A DNA stretch of 64,000 bases from NCBI GenBank assembly GCA_030604735.1, contig JAUVVG010000014.1, positions 1-64,000 on the forward strand. Reading direction: 5' to 3'. Below, piece by piece: positions 46,714 to 55,156 of the stretch. A model generated the notes under the pieces. The model saw nothing but the letters and a program-made list of their open reading frames with translations, searched no databases and was not told the DNA's origin. Source of the DNA: Azoarcus sp. GTDB taxonomy: Bacteria > Pseudomonadota > Gammaproteobacteria > Burkholderiales > Rhodocyclaceae. The translations under genes and the position numbers were made by a program. The first letter of the stretch is position 1. Every line of letters starts with the position of its first letter.

Positions 46714-47006
46714 GAGAATCGTCGAATGGGCAGCGCAGGAACGCAGTCCAGCGGCGAGAGGCCGAGACGGTAGTGCCAGTAGGTCCAGGAGCGCTGACTG
46801 AACTGTCCCGCTTCGGCCTGGACCAGCACCTGACGCAATACATCGTCACCGACCTCGGTCGCCAAACGTTGGACGTCGGCATAGTCACCGATGTCCATCA
46901 CCTGCGCGATGACACGCTCGGGCATCGCAACCGCCTCATCGGGGGTTTTCCACCAGACATACTTGCTGGCGAAAGGCTTCAAGACATTCTGGTCTATATC
47001 CATCAT
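46710..47006 (-). CDS. Predicted antitoxin partner of the nucleotidyltransferase
   Basis: The 98-residue protein reads MDIDQNVLKPFASKYVWWKT at its start and ends with HYRLGLSPLDCVPALPIRRF. It does not resemble the AbiEi winged-helix antitoxin. It lies immediately upstream of, and overlaps, the nucleotidyltransferase gene, and this pairing recurs in Proteobacteria as far as I recall. Two tandem ATGs (47004-47006 and 47001-47003) are possible starts. Function as an antitoxin is inferred only from position. Confidence 0.65.
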   Translation of the reverse strand: MMDIDQNVLKPFASKYVWWKTPDEAVAMPERVIAQVMDIGDYADVQRLATEVGDDVLRQVLVQAEAGQFSQRSWTYWHYRLGLSPLDCVPALPIRRFS

Positions 47007-47101
47007 CGTGAGTCCGACGTTTACCAACAGCGCAATCCCTCACATTGAAGGGGCTTCGGTTGCGCACACTGACCGCCGCGCAACCGAAGCGACTCAAGGA
47101 C

Positions 47102-48994
47102 TCAGCTCTTCAGCGCCGCCCGGATCTGCTCCAGCGTGCTCGGGTCCTCGATCGTGGTCAGGTCACCCGCGTCGCGGCCTTCGGCCAGGGCCTGGATGGA
47201 ACGACGCAGCATCTTGCCGGATCTCGTCTTGGGCAGGCCGGTGATGAAGTGCACCCGGCCTGGACGGGCGATGGCGCCCAGGCTCGCATCGACCCGCTTC
47301 ATGACCTCTTTCTCGAGCGCGGCAGCCTTTTCCGGGGTATCGGCGAGGCTGTTGTCCTTGAGCACGGCGAAGGCCATCGGCATCTGACCCTTCAACGGGT
47401 CGGCGACGCCGACCACGGCGACTTCGGCGACCGCCGGATGGGTCTGGACCGCCTCCTCGATCTCACGGGTGCCGAGGCGATGGCCGGCGACGTTGATCAC
47501 GTCATCCATGCGGCCGAGGATGGTGTAGTAGCCCTTGTCGTCCTTGATTCCCCAGTCAGACGAGGAATACACCACCGGATCCTGGAAGGTCGAGAAGTAG
47601 GTGGACACGAAGCGCTCGTCCTGACCCCACACCGTTGACAGGCAGCCCGGCGGCAGCGGCGGGACGATTGCGACGATGCCCTTCTCGTTGGGGCCGCACT
47701 CGGTGCCGTCCTCGCGGAAGATGTGCAGGTCGTAGCCATACACCGGGAAGGCCGGGGAGCCCAGCTTGATCGGGCTGTCCTCGACGCCACGGCAGATCGC
47801 CAGCATCGGCCAGCCGGTTTCGGTCTGCCAGTAGTTGTCGATGACCGGAATGCCCAGCTCGCTCATGATCCACTCGTGCGAGGTCTCGTCCAGCGGCTCG
47901 CCGGCCAGGAACAGGTGCTTGAGCGAGGACAGGTCGTACTTCTTGAGGAAGGCCGGATCCTGCTTCTTCAGCACCCGCACCGCGGTCGGCGCCGAGAACA
48001 TCACCGCGACCTTGTACTTCTCGACGATGCTCCACCAGATGCCTGCATCCGGACGCAGCGGCGTGCCTTCGTACATGATGGTGGCCATGCCGCCGATCAG
48101 CGGACCGTAGATGATGTAGCTGTGCCCGACCACCCAGCCGATGTCTGAGGTGGCGAACATGGTCTCGCCCGGCTCGCCGGTGAAGATGTGCGGCATGGTC
48201 GAGGCCAGTGCGACGAGATAGCCGCCAGTGTCACGCTGCACGCCCTTGGGCTTGCCGGTGGTGCCGGAGGTATAGAGGATGTAGCTCGGCTCGCTCGATT
48301 CGACCCAGGTGACCGGCACTTGCGCATCCATGTGCTTGGCGCGCAGCTCGGCGTAGTCGACGTCCCGACCCTCGACCCGCGGGAAGCCCTTGTCCAGGCC
48401 GCGATCGACGATCAGCACCTTGCTCGGCGGAAACTCGGCCAGCTTGCACGACTCGTCCACCAGATGCTTGTAGGGCACGGGTTTGCCGTTGCGCATGCCG
48501 GCGTCGGCCGACACCATCAGCACCGGTTTGGCGTCGTCGATACGGGTCGCGAGTGAACCCGCCGCGAAGCCGCCGAACACCACCGAGTGGATCGCACCGA
48601 TACGGGCGCAGGCCAGCATCGCGAAGGCCGCCTCGGCGATCATCGGCATGTAGATGAGGACCCGGTCGCCCCGTTTGACGCCGAGTTCCTGATAGATCGC
48701 CGCCATGCGCTCGACTTCGCGCTGCAGCTCGGCGAAAGAGTAAACCGTCTCTTCGTTGGTCTCGGTCGAGATGTAAACCAAGGCCCGATCATTCGGGCGT
48801 GCCGCGGCGTGGCGGTCGACCGCGTTGTAGCACAGGTTGGTCTCACCGCCCTTGAACCACTTGACGAACGGGGGCTTGGAAAAGTCGCAGATCTGCTCGG
48901 GTTGCTTGTTCCAATGCACCAACTCGGCCTGCTCGGCCCAGAATGCATCCCGGTCTTCGATCGAACGACGGTGGAATTCCTTGTAGTTGCTCAT
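47102..48994 (-). CDS. prpE: Propionate-CoA ligase
   Basis: An ACS-family enzyme that makes propionyl-CoA from propionate, ATP and CoA. The 630 residues have LYTSGTTGKPKGVQRDTGG (phosphate loop), NYWQTETGWP, SDWGIKDDKGYYTILGRMDD and the lysine of PKTRSGKMLRR that is regulated by acetylation in the family. The start MSNYKEFHRRSIEDRDAFWA and length favour PrpE over AcsA (about 650). It lies on the minus strand, downstream of a REP cluster, with acuI 1.6 kb away. Confidence 0.9.
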   Translation of the reverse strand: MSNYKEFHRRSIEDRDAFWAEQAELVHWNKQPEQICDFSKPPFVKWFKGGETNLCYNAVDRHAAARPNDRALVYISTETNEETVYSFAELQREVERMAAIYQELGVKRGDRVLIYMPMIAEAAFAMLACARIGAIHSVVFGGFAAGSLATRIDDAKPVLMVSADAGMRNGKPVPYKHLVDESCKLAEFPPSKVLIVDRGLDKGFPRVEGRDVDYAELRAKHMDAQVPVTWVESSEPSYILYTSGTTGKPKGVQRDTGGYLVALASTMPHIFTGEPGETMFATSDIGWVVGHSYIIYGPLIGGMATIMYEGTPLRPDAGIWWSIVEKYKVAVMFSAPTAVRVLKKQDPAFLKKYDLSSLKHLFLAGEPLDETSHEWIMSELGIPVIDNYWQTETGWPMLAICRGVEDSPIKLGSPAFPVYGYDLHIFREDGTECGPNEKGIVAIVPPLPPGCLSTVWGQDERFVSTYFSTFQDPVVYSSSDWGIKDDKGYYTILGRMDDVINVAGHRLGTREIEEAVQTHPAVAEVAVVGVADPLKGQMPMAFAVLKDNSLADTPEKAAALEKEVMKRVDASLGAIARPGRVHFITGLPKTRSGKMLRRSIQALAEGRDAGDLTTIEDPSTLEQIRAALKS

Positions 48995-49177
48995 GAACGC
49001 TTCCTCTCCCTATATATCCCTAGGATTACTGCTACTGCACTGGGTGTCGGCGCCGTTTGATCCGGAACGGGTCCGGAGGCACGGTAGCAGGCAACGGGCT
49101 CTCGCTCGCGGCCGGCTTGCCGACTGGTTATGACCCCATCGAATTTCTCCGCTGCGGTCTTGTTCTGTGACGCCTGT
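48995..49177. other. Upstream region of prpE
   Basis: 183 bp between the prpE start and the first REP element. It holds a probable prpE ribosome site (GGAGAGGAAGC just before the ATG, read on the minus strand). I see no firm promoter boxes. Confidence 0.4.
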
Positions 49178-49388
49178 TTCGCGGCTTGCGCCGCTCCTAC
49201 ACCTACCCCAAACGCATCCACTACCTGTGGGAGCGCCGCAAGGCGCGAAAGGGCGTCTGAAGCACGAATTTGGCCGATTTCGCGGCTTGCGCCGCTCCTA
49301 CGTGGGGCGTTGGCTTCGTGGCTTGCGCCGCTCCTACTTGGGACCGTGGCGATCGGGCCTGCATTGTGGGAGCGGCGCAAGCCGCGAA
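49178..49388. repeat. REP-like palindromic repeat cluster (five units)
   Basis: Five copies of a 23-nt palindromic unit, TTCGCGGCTTGCGCCGCTCC plus TAC, lie at 49178-49200, 49227-49250 (reversed, diverged), 49279-49301, 49315-49337 and 49366-49388 (reversed). Alternating orientation is typical of REP/BIME clusters. The core resembles the GTAGGAGCGGC...GCCGCGAA elements of Pseudomonas. They fill the gap between prpE and the response-regulator gene. Confidence 0.9.
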
Positions 49389-49396
49389 TTCGGCGC

Positions 49397-50575
49397 TCAG
49401 TCATGCGACTGCCCCGTGTCTACTGCGGTATGCTGCCTCAACGCGTCCAGCGGCATGCCGACCTTGAGCCTGGTTTCGATCAATTCGAGTACCGGCATCA
49501 AGGTCGCTACCACCGCCGGCAACTGGTGTGCGGCATCGACCTGCCCCCCGAGCCGGAGCGTGGACAACAGCTGATCGATGCTGACCACCTGCTTCAACAG
49601 GGTCGCGATGCGGGCCTCGTCAATCACGCCCTGGTCGCTGACCACCCGGTTACCGCCGGCCTGGGTCGCGGCGTCGCGGCGTCCAACGGCGATCTCGATC
49701 AACTGGCTGACCGACTCCATGCCATCGACCACGGAGCTGGCCACGCCTATCGTCACGCTGATCTGGATTCGCTCGTCGCGGTAGGTCATGACCAGCTTTT
49801 CGATCGCCTTCTGCAGGCGCAGCGCGAAAGCGCTGCAACCGAGCATGTCGGACAGCGGCGACAAGACCACGAACTGCCCCGGGGCGAGTTCGGCCACGGT
49901 GTCTTCCTGGCGGATGCGGGTGGTGAGGATGCTGGACAGCTTGCGCGCGATCAACTGCTGCACGTTCTGGCCATAGCGGCGGGCGAGTTCATCGAAGCGG
50001 TCGATCTCGATCGCCATCGCGCTGAGCCCGCCGTGATGACGCTTGGCCAGCGCGAGCTCCTGCGCGCCACGCCAGTTGAGGTAGGACTCGGTCGCCAGTC
50101 CGGTGCTCGGGTCGACCGGGCTTTGTCTGGCCAGTGCGGCGCGGCTCTCGTCGAGCTCGCGCCGGGTCCGCGCCAGCCGTGACAGGGAGTCAAGGCGGGC
50201 CAGCAACTCTGCGCTGCCGATGCCCTTGGTGATGAAGTCGTTGGCGCCGAGCCGGCGCGCCTTCTCGCGCGCCTCGTCGTCCTCGTCACCTGAGATCACC
50301 AGCACCGGCATGTTCTGCAGACGTGCGAGCTTGGACTCGCGGATGCGCTCGAGCAGGCCATAGCCGTCGAGCTGCGGCATGCCGATGTCGGTGAGGACCA
50401 GCTCGATGGTCGGGTCGATGACCAGCGTTTGCCAGGCGGCTTCGCCGTCGGCCTCTTCGCGGAATTCGAAGCGGCCGCGGATATGCTTGACGATCATCGC
50501 GCGCACCATGCGCGAATCGTCCACGATCAACACCTTGGGCATCGCCTCCCGGTCCTGATCGGTGACGAGGCTCAT
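49397..50575 (-). CDS. Response regulator with degenerate GGDEF domain
   Basis: The 392-residue protein has a receiver domain (about 12-130; VLIVDDSRMVRAMIV, TDIGMPQLDG with phospho-acceptor Asp, ISGDED, and the Lys in NDFITKG) and a GGDEF-like domain (about 165-310). The catalytic loop reads TVAELAPGQFVVLSP in place of GGDEF, so diguanylate cyclase activity is unlikely; it may bind nucleotide or act as a scaffold. A C-terminal helical tail follows. ATG at 50575 with GGAG 6 nt upstream is preferred to the internal ATG at 50542. acuI ends 12 bp upstream. Confidence 0.84.
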   Translation of the reverse strand: MSLVTDQDREAMPKVLIVDDSRMVRAMIVKHIRGRFEFREEADGEAAWQTLVIDPTIELVLTDIGMPQLDGYGLLERIRESKLARLQNMPVLVISGDEDDEAREKARRLGANDFITKGIGSAELLARLDSLSRLARTRRELDESRAALARQSPVDPSTGLATESYLNWRGAQELALAKRHHGGLSAMAIEIDRFDELARRYGQNVQQLIARKLSSILTTRIRQEDTVAELAPGQFVVLSPLSDMLGCSAFALRLQKAIEKLVMTYRDERIQISVTIGVASSVVDGMESVSQLIEIAVGRRDAATQAGGNRVVSDQGVIDEARIATLLKQVVSIDQLLSTLRLGGQVDAAHQLPAVVATLMPVLELIETRLKVGMPLDALRQHTAVDTGQSHD

Positions 50576-50587
50576 CGGGTGCTCCGC

Positions 50588-51589
50588 TTACGCGCCGATC
50601 CGCACGACCGTCCTGCCCTTGACCTCGCCCTTGATGAAGGCATCGAAGGCACCGGGCAGTTCATCGAAGCTGATCGTCCGGGTCACTTCGGCCAGATGCG
50701 CCGGCTTGAGATCGGTCGCAAGGCGGTCCCAGACGCGTTGCCGGGTCGGGAAACCCATGTAGCCCGAGTCGATGCCGAGCAGGCTCACCCCGCGCAGGAT
50801 GAACGGAAACACCGTGGTGCTGATGTTGAAGCTCGCCGCGTTGCCGATGCTCGCCACCGTGCCGGCCTGCTTCATCGTCGCAAGCACCCAGTGCAGGATC
50901 TGCCCGCCCACGTTATCGACCGCGCCCGCCCACTGCGAGGCTTCTAGCGGACGCACCTTGTCGAAGTCGATCTCCGAGCGCAGCTTGACCTCGGCCGCAC
51001 CCAGCATCTTGAGATAGTCGGTTTCAGCCGCCTTGCCGGTCAGCGCGACCACGTGATAACCCAGGCGCGACATCATGTCGATCGCCAGCCCGCCGACCCC
51101 GCCGGTGGCCCCGGTGACGACGACCGGGCCATTGGCCGGTGCGAGGCCGTTGTCTTCCATGCGCACCACGCCGAGCGCGGCGGTGAAGCCGGCGGTGCCG
51201 AGCGCCATCGCCTCGAACAGATCCAGCCCGTCGGGCAAGGGCACGACCCAGCCGGCCGGCACGCGGGCGTATTCGGCGTAACCGCCATGGTGCGCCACGC
51301 CGATGTCGAAACTGGTGGCGATCACCTTGTCGCCCGGCTTGAAACGGGCATCTGCGCTCTCGACCACCTCGCCCGACATGTCGATGCCACCGGCGCAGGG
51401 GAAACGGCGGATGATCTTGCCGGCGCCGGTCGCGGCCAGCGCATCCTTGTAGTTGATGCTGGAGTAATGCACCCGGATCGTGACCTCGCCGGCATCGAGC
51501 TGGTCCGGGGTCATGGACGCCAGGCCACTGCTGACCTTGCGATTCTCGTCCTGGTTGATAAGCAAGGCCTTGAATGGCGCGTTATTCAT
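50588..51589 (-). CDS. acuI: AcuI/YhdH-family acryloyl-CoA reductase
   Basis: The 333-residue medium-chain dehydrogenase/reductase has the quinone-oxidoreductase-like N-terminal half (YSSINYKDALAATGAGKIIR, FPCAGGIDMSGEV) and the NADP-binding motif VTGATGGVGGLAIDMMSRLG at about 150-170. AcuI enzymes reduce acryloyl-CoA to propionyl-CoA with NADPH, which also detoxifies acrylate. The nearby prpE makes the same product from propionate, so a shared C3 metabolism is likely. It is in the same direction as, and just upstream of, the response-regulator gene. Confidence 0.83.
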   Translation of the reverse strand: MNNAPFKALLINQDENRKVSSGLASMTPDQLDAGEVTIRVHYSSINYKDALAATGAGKIIRRFPCAGGIDMSGEVVESADARFKPGDKVIATSFDIGVAHHGGYAEYARVPAGWVVPLPDGLDLFEAMALGTAGFTAALGVVRMEDNGLAPANGPVVVTGATGGVGGLAIDMMSRLGYHVVALTGKAAETDYLKMLGAAEVKLRSEIDFDKVRPLEASQWAGAVDNVGGQILHWVLATMKQAGTVASIGNAASFNISTTVFPFILRGVSLLGIDSGYMGFPTRQRVWDRLATDLKPAHLAEVTRTISFDELPGAFDAFIKGEVKGRTVVRIGA

Positions 51590-51938
51590 GTCGTCTCCTC
51601 ATCTGGTTTGCGGCCGGGGCAATAGCAGTCGATTATAGCGAAAATAGCGGCGTCAAGATTTTGCAACTGGCATCGAGCCCAGCGACCGACCCCCTATGAT
51701 CCTCGCCCGGTCAACACCCGGCCCCCTACACCCACCCGCGCAGGATCGGATTCGGCATGAACCAAGCCGGCAAGCTGACACGCGCGGTCGGCCCAGACTC
51801 CCTGCCTCCCCTTTCAAGTGGGAGGCAAGAAGGGGAAGGGAGTTCAGGACAGGCAAGGTCGCAGACCCTACGCGACACCTTTAGTTTTCCGGCGCAGCCG
51901 CGGATAATCGCGGCAACCACCTCAGGAGTAGCCGGCCG
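51590..51938. other. Intergenic region with an imperfect hairpin
   Basis: 349 bp between the divergent acuI and HDOD genes. It holds an inverted repeat GCCTCCC (51804-51810)/GGGAGGC (51820-51826), nested in a longer purine/pyrimidine palindrome from about 51797 to 51845. A related CTCCC...GGAAG stretch lies at 52847-52862. It may be a dispersed repeat, but I cannot confirm copies elsewhere. Confidence 0.4.
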
Positions 51939-52814
51939 ATGACGATGCTCGACACCCCGCTGCCCAGCGCCGAGGCTTATGTCGCCTTTCTGACCAGCCA
52001 GGACATTCCGGTGCTGCGCCGGACCGAGCGCGAGCTTGACGCGCTGCGCAGCGAGACCGAATCGGTCAATGGCAAGCGGATCGCAGCGATCGTGCTCGCC
52101 GATCCGTTGATGACGCTGAAGGTACTGGCCTACCTGCAGGCCAACCGGCGGGAGTCGCAGAACCACGACATCACCACGGTCGACCGCGCGATCATGATGA
52201 TGGGCATCGCGCCCTTTCTCGACACCTTCGCCGGCATGCCGACGCTGGAAGACCGGTTGGCCGCCCACCCCAAGGCCTTGCTCGGCGTGCTGCAGGTCAT
52301 CACCCGTGCCCGCCGTGCCGCGCACTACGCCCGCGACTGGGCGATCGCGCGCCATGACCTCGATGTGGACGAGATCACGGTCGCGGCCCTGCTCTACGAG
52401 ACCAGCGAGATCCTGTGCTGGATCTTCGCCCCGCAACTCGCGCTGCGAATCCAGAACATGCAGCAGCGCGACCCGCGCCTGCGCAGCGAGATCGCGCAGC
52501 GCACGATTCTGGGAGTAACTGGACGGGCGATCCAGCTCGCGCTGGTACGGGCCTGGAAGCTGCCCGAGTTGCTGGTCATGCTGCAGGACGAAAACACCCA
52601 GGACAATCCACGGGTACGCAACGTATTGCTTGCCAACCGCTTCACCCGCCATGTCGCCCGCGGCTGGGACGACCCTGCCCTACCGGACGACATCGCCGAC
52701 ATAGAGAAGCTGATCCGCTTTGGGCGCGAGCAGGTGCTGAAGCGGCTGGCGGTGCCGGCCGCCTATGTCGAACGCTTCCTGCCGGACGACAGCAGCGACC
52801 CGCTGATTGAATAA
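51939..52814 (+). CDS. HDOD-domain signalling protein
   Basis: The 291-residue protein is a single HDOD module without an attached output domain. Typical segments are AIVLADPLMTLKVLAYLQ, DRAIMMMGIAPFLDTFAG, YARDWAIARHDLDVDEITVAALLYE and the C-terminal LLANRFTRHVARGWDDPAL. HDOD is the inactive relative of HD phosphohydrolases and usually works in regulatory protein interactions. ATG at 51939 (CAGGAG 10 nt upstream) or 51945. Confidence 0.86.
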   Translation: MTMLDTPLPSAEAYVAFLTSQDIPVLRRTERELDALRSETESVNGKRIAAIVLADPLMTLKVLAYLQANRRESQNHDITTVDRAIMMMGIAPFLDTFAGMPTLEDRLAAHPKALLGVLQVITRARRAAHYARDWAIARHDLDVDEITVAALLYETSEILCWIFAPQLALRIQNMQQRDPRLRSEIAQRTILGVTGRAIQLALVRAWKLPELLVMLQDENTQDNPRVRNVLLANRFTRHVARGWDDPALPDDIADIEKLIRFGREQVLKRLAVPAAYVERFLPDDSSDPLIE

Positions 52815-52927
52815 ACGCCACGCGAGTAACCCATCCCCATCCTGTCCCTCCCAAAGAGGAAGGCACCTGCTAACCGACCCCGTTGCCACACAAGAGGACG
52901 TGTCATCCGCGACGTGGATCGCCTCGA

Positions 52928-53071
52928 TCAGCCGCAGAAAAGCAGGTTGGAAAAGTCGATCAGCATGTCGGGGTGCTGATAGGCGACGAATAGCGCAGCC
53001 AGCGCCGCGCCCGCAACGAGCACCGCGAGCGCGATCAGCAGCGGGCGCAAGCGGGTCGGCACGCGACTCAT
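52928..53071 (-). CDS. Overlapping small membrane protein (47 residues)
   Basis: Starts at ATG 53069-53071, overlapping the MFS stop codon (ATGA), and ends at 52928. The product has a basic start (MSRVPTRLRP), one transmembrane helix (LLIALAVLVAGAALAALFVA) and a short exported tail YQHPDMLIDFSNLLFCG. The coupling, charge and topology argue for a real gene; similar short proteins ending in PDxxxD...CxF-like sequence follow transporter genes in Betaproteobacteria as far as I recall. Function unknown. Confidence 0.6.
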   Translation of the reverse strand: MSRVPTRLRPLLIALAVLVAGAALAALFVAYQHPDMLIDFSNLLFCG

Positions 53072-54288
53072 GATGCCCCCACCAGCCGACCGAGCGGACG
53101 CTCGCGTACCGGCAGACACAGCAGCGCCGCCGCCACCGACAAGCCGATCGACAGCCACCAGGCGACATCGTAGGAACCGAACGCATCGAAGATCCGCCCG
53201 CCCAGCCAGGCACCGAGGAAACCACCGATCTGGTGGCCTAGAAACACCAGGCCGTAGAGCATGCCGACGAACTTCATGCCGAAAATATGGCCGACCAGGC
53301 CGTTGGTCAGTGGCACCGTCCCCAGCCACAACAAGCCCATCGCCGCGGAGAAGACATACAAGGTGGTCACACTCAGCGGAAGCATCAGGATTGCGAGGAA
53401 CGCAACCACCCGCAGGGCGTAGATGCCGGCCAGCAGCCACTTTTTGCTGAACATCCCGCCCAGCCAGCCGGACAGGAAGGAGCCGAAGATGTTGAACAGC
53501 CCGATCAGCGCGACCGCGGTCATGCCAACGTTGGCGCTGAGGCCGGCGTCGACCACGAAGGCCGGCAAATGCAGCATCACGAACGCGGTCTGGAAACCGC
53601 ACACGAAGAAGCTCCAGAACAGGAAGTGGAAGCTCGGGGTGCGCATCGCCTCGTGAAAGGACTCGCCAATCGACTGTCCGCCTAGCGCGCCCCCATTGGT
53701 GCCGCGCACCGCGAGCGCCAACGGCACGATGAACAGGATGCCGACCGCCAGCCACAGCAGCGCATCGTGCCAGCCGACCGACGAGATCAGCCCCTGCCCG
53801 ACCGGGAGCACCGCGAACTGGCCGAAACTGCCGCCCGCGCTGACAATGCCGAGCGCGAGACTGCGCCGCTCGGGCGACACCATGCGCCCGACCACGCCCA
53901 GCACGACGCTGAAGGTCGTGCCGGCCAGGCCCATGCCGATCAGCAAGCCAGCGCCCATGTTGAGGCCGAAGGCGGTCTCGGCATTGGCCATGATCACCAG
54001 ACCGAGCACGTACAACAATGCCCCGCCGACCAGGGTCCGGCCGGCGCCGTGGCGGTCGGCAAAGGCCCCGGCAAAGGGCTGGAACAGACCCCACATCAGG
54101 TTCTGCAGCGCGATCGACATCGAGAACATCTCGCGCGACCAGCCCTGATCCATGGTCATCGGCTGCAGGAACAGGCCACCGGTGTGACGCACCCCCATGG
54201 CCAGGGTCAGGATCAGCGCGCCGCAGGCGATGACCACGCCAGGACGCATCAAGAAGGGGGTTTCGGCGGGGGTGGTCGGGGTCTTCAA
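53068..54288 (-). CDS. MFS transporter (OFA-like)
   Basis: The 406-residue permease has about 12 transmembrane helices, beginning with PGVVIACGALILTLAMGVRHTGG. The MFS cytoplasmic loop motif reads FADRHGAGRTLVGGALLY, and it contains GLAGTTFSVVLGVVGRM (motif C-like) and GSFLSGWLGGMFSKK. Substrate unknown; resemblance to monocarboxylate/oxalate-formate (OFA)-type carriers is only topological. The frame starts at TTG (54288); ATG at 54249 would remove 13 residues and is equally possible. It is translationally coupled to the small protein downstream. Confidence 0.85.
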   Translation of the reverse strand: MKTPTTPAETPFLMRPGVVIACGALILTLAMGVRHTGGLFLQPMTMDQGWSREMFSMSIALQNLMWGLFQPFAGAFADRHGAGRTLVGGALLYVLGLVIMANAETAFGLNMGAGLLIGMGLAGTTFSVVLGVVGRMVSPERRSLALGIVSAGGSFGQFAVLPVGQGLISSVGWHDALLWLAVGILFIVPLALAVRGTNGGALGGQSIGESFHEAMRTPSFHFLFWSFFVCGFQTAFVMLHLPAFVVDAGLSANVGMTAVALIGLFNIFGSFLSGWLGGMFSKKWLLAGIYALRVVAFLAILMLPLSVTTLYVFSAAMGLLWLGTVPLTNGLVGHIFGMKFVGMLYGLVFLGHQIGGFLGAWLGGRIFDAFGSYDVAWWLSIGLSVAAALLCLPVRERPLGRLVGAS

Positions 54289-54388
54289 GGGTCAGGGGCA
54301 GCCGGATCAAGGCCGCAGCAGTATGAATGTCGTGGGAAACTTATATCTGGAATGCGTTTATGATGCGCGTCATCGCGAGGGAGGCATC

Positions 54389-54964
54389 ATGAACATTTCG
54401 ACCGCAATCATACTCGGGCTCGTCGTCATCGTCTCGCTCTACGGGGTGGTGATCTACAACGGGCTGGTCAATCTGCGCCACAACGTCGCCAAGGCCTGGG
54501 CCAACATCGACGTACTGCTGAAACAGCGCCACGACGAGCTGCCCAAGCTGGTCGAGGTTTGCCGGCAGTACAAGCAGTTCGAACAATCCACGCTGCAGCA
54601 GGTGACCGAGGCGCGCGCCCGGGTCGCCCGCGCCCGCGAGGACCACGACGTGCCGGCGCTCGGTGCGGCCGAAGGAATGTTGCGCATGGGCCTGGGCCAG
54701 ATCTTCGCAGTGGCCGAAGCCTATCCGGAGCTCAAGGCGAACGAGCACTTCATGCAGCTGCAGTCGCGCATCACCGCGCTCGAGAACGGCATCGCCGACC
54801 GGCGCGAGTGGTACAACGAATCGGTCAACATGCTCAACATCCGGGTGGATGAAGTGCCCGACCTCATCGTCGCACGCCTGTTCAACTTCACCAAGGAACC
54901 GCTGCTCCGCTTCTCGAGTGCGGAGAAGGCCGACGTGGATATCACGGCGCTGTTCCGCGCCTGA
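54389..54964 (+). CDS. LemA family protein
   Basis: The 191-residue membrane-anchored protein has one N-terminal helix (about 3-23) and then long antiparallel helices: NGLVNLRHNVAKAWANIDVLLKQRHDELP and ENGIADRREWYNESVNMLNIR (core residues only), the LemA signature. LemA proteins often sit beside GIDE- or TPM-domain genes and are involved in envelope processes. GGGAGG lies 6 nt before the ATG at 54389; upstream codons in the frame are not conserved. A GIDE/EF-hand gene follows at 55157. Confidence 0.9.
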   Translation: MNISTAIILGLVVIVSLYGVVIYNGLVNLRHNVAKAWANIDVLLKQRHDELPKLVEVCRQYKQFEQSTLQQVTEARARVARAREDHDVPALGAAEGMLRMGLGQIFAVAEAYPELKANEHFMQLQSRITALENGIADRREWYNESVNMLNIRVDEVPDLIVARLFNFTKEPLLRFSSAEKADVDITALFRA

Positions 54965-55156
54965 GTGAGGCGGGTTGACTGATTCGCCCTCGATTCCCTT
55001 CTTCTTGGTGCGCTCATCTCCTCATTGCGCGAGTTGCTTCCTTCACTCGGGGAGAGACCCAGCCCCGTGCTCCGTTGTCCGCGGGTTCGTCCCAAGTTCT
55101 CGGCTGAACGCAGACGGGCCGGACAGGGTGAGTCACCAAGGTGCGCTTCGGGCTGA

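Noticed and set aside
49178-49388. Possible CRISPR array
   Set aside because: The units are palindromic, irregularly spaced and alternate in orientation; there are no unique spacers of constant length and no cas genes. This is a REP cluster.
53072-54310. The long 5' part of a 460-codon frame on the minus strand
   Set aside because: Same-strand shadow of the MFS gene, very Arg-rich. Only its last 47 codons (52928-53071) are accepted as a separate gene.
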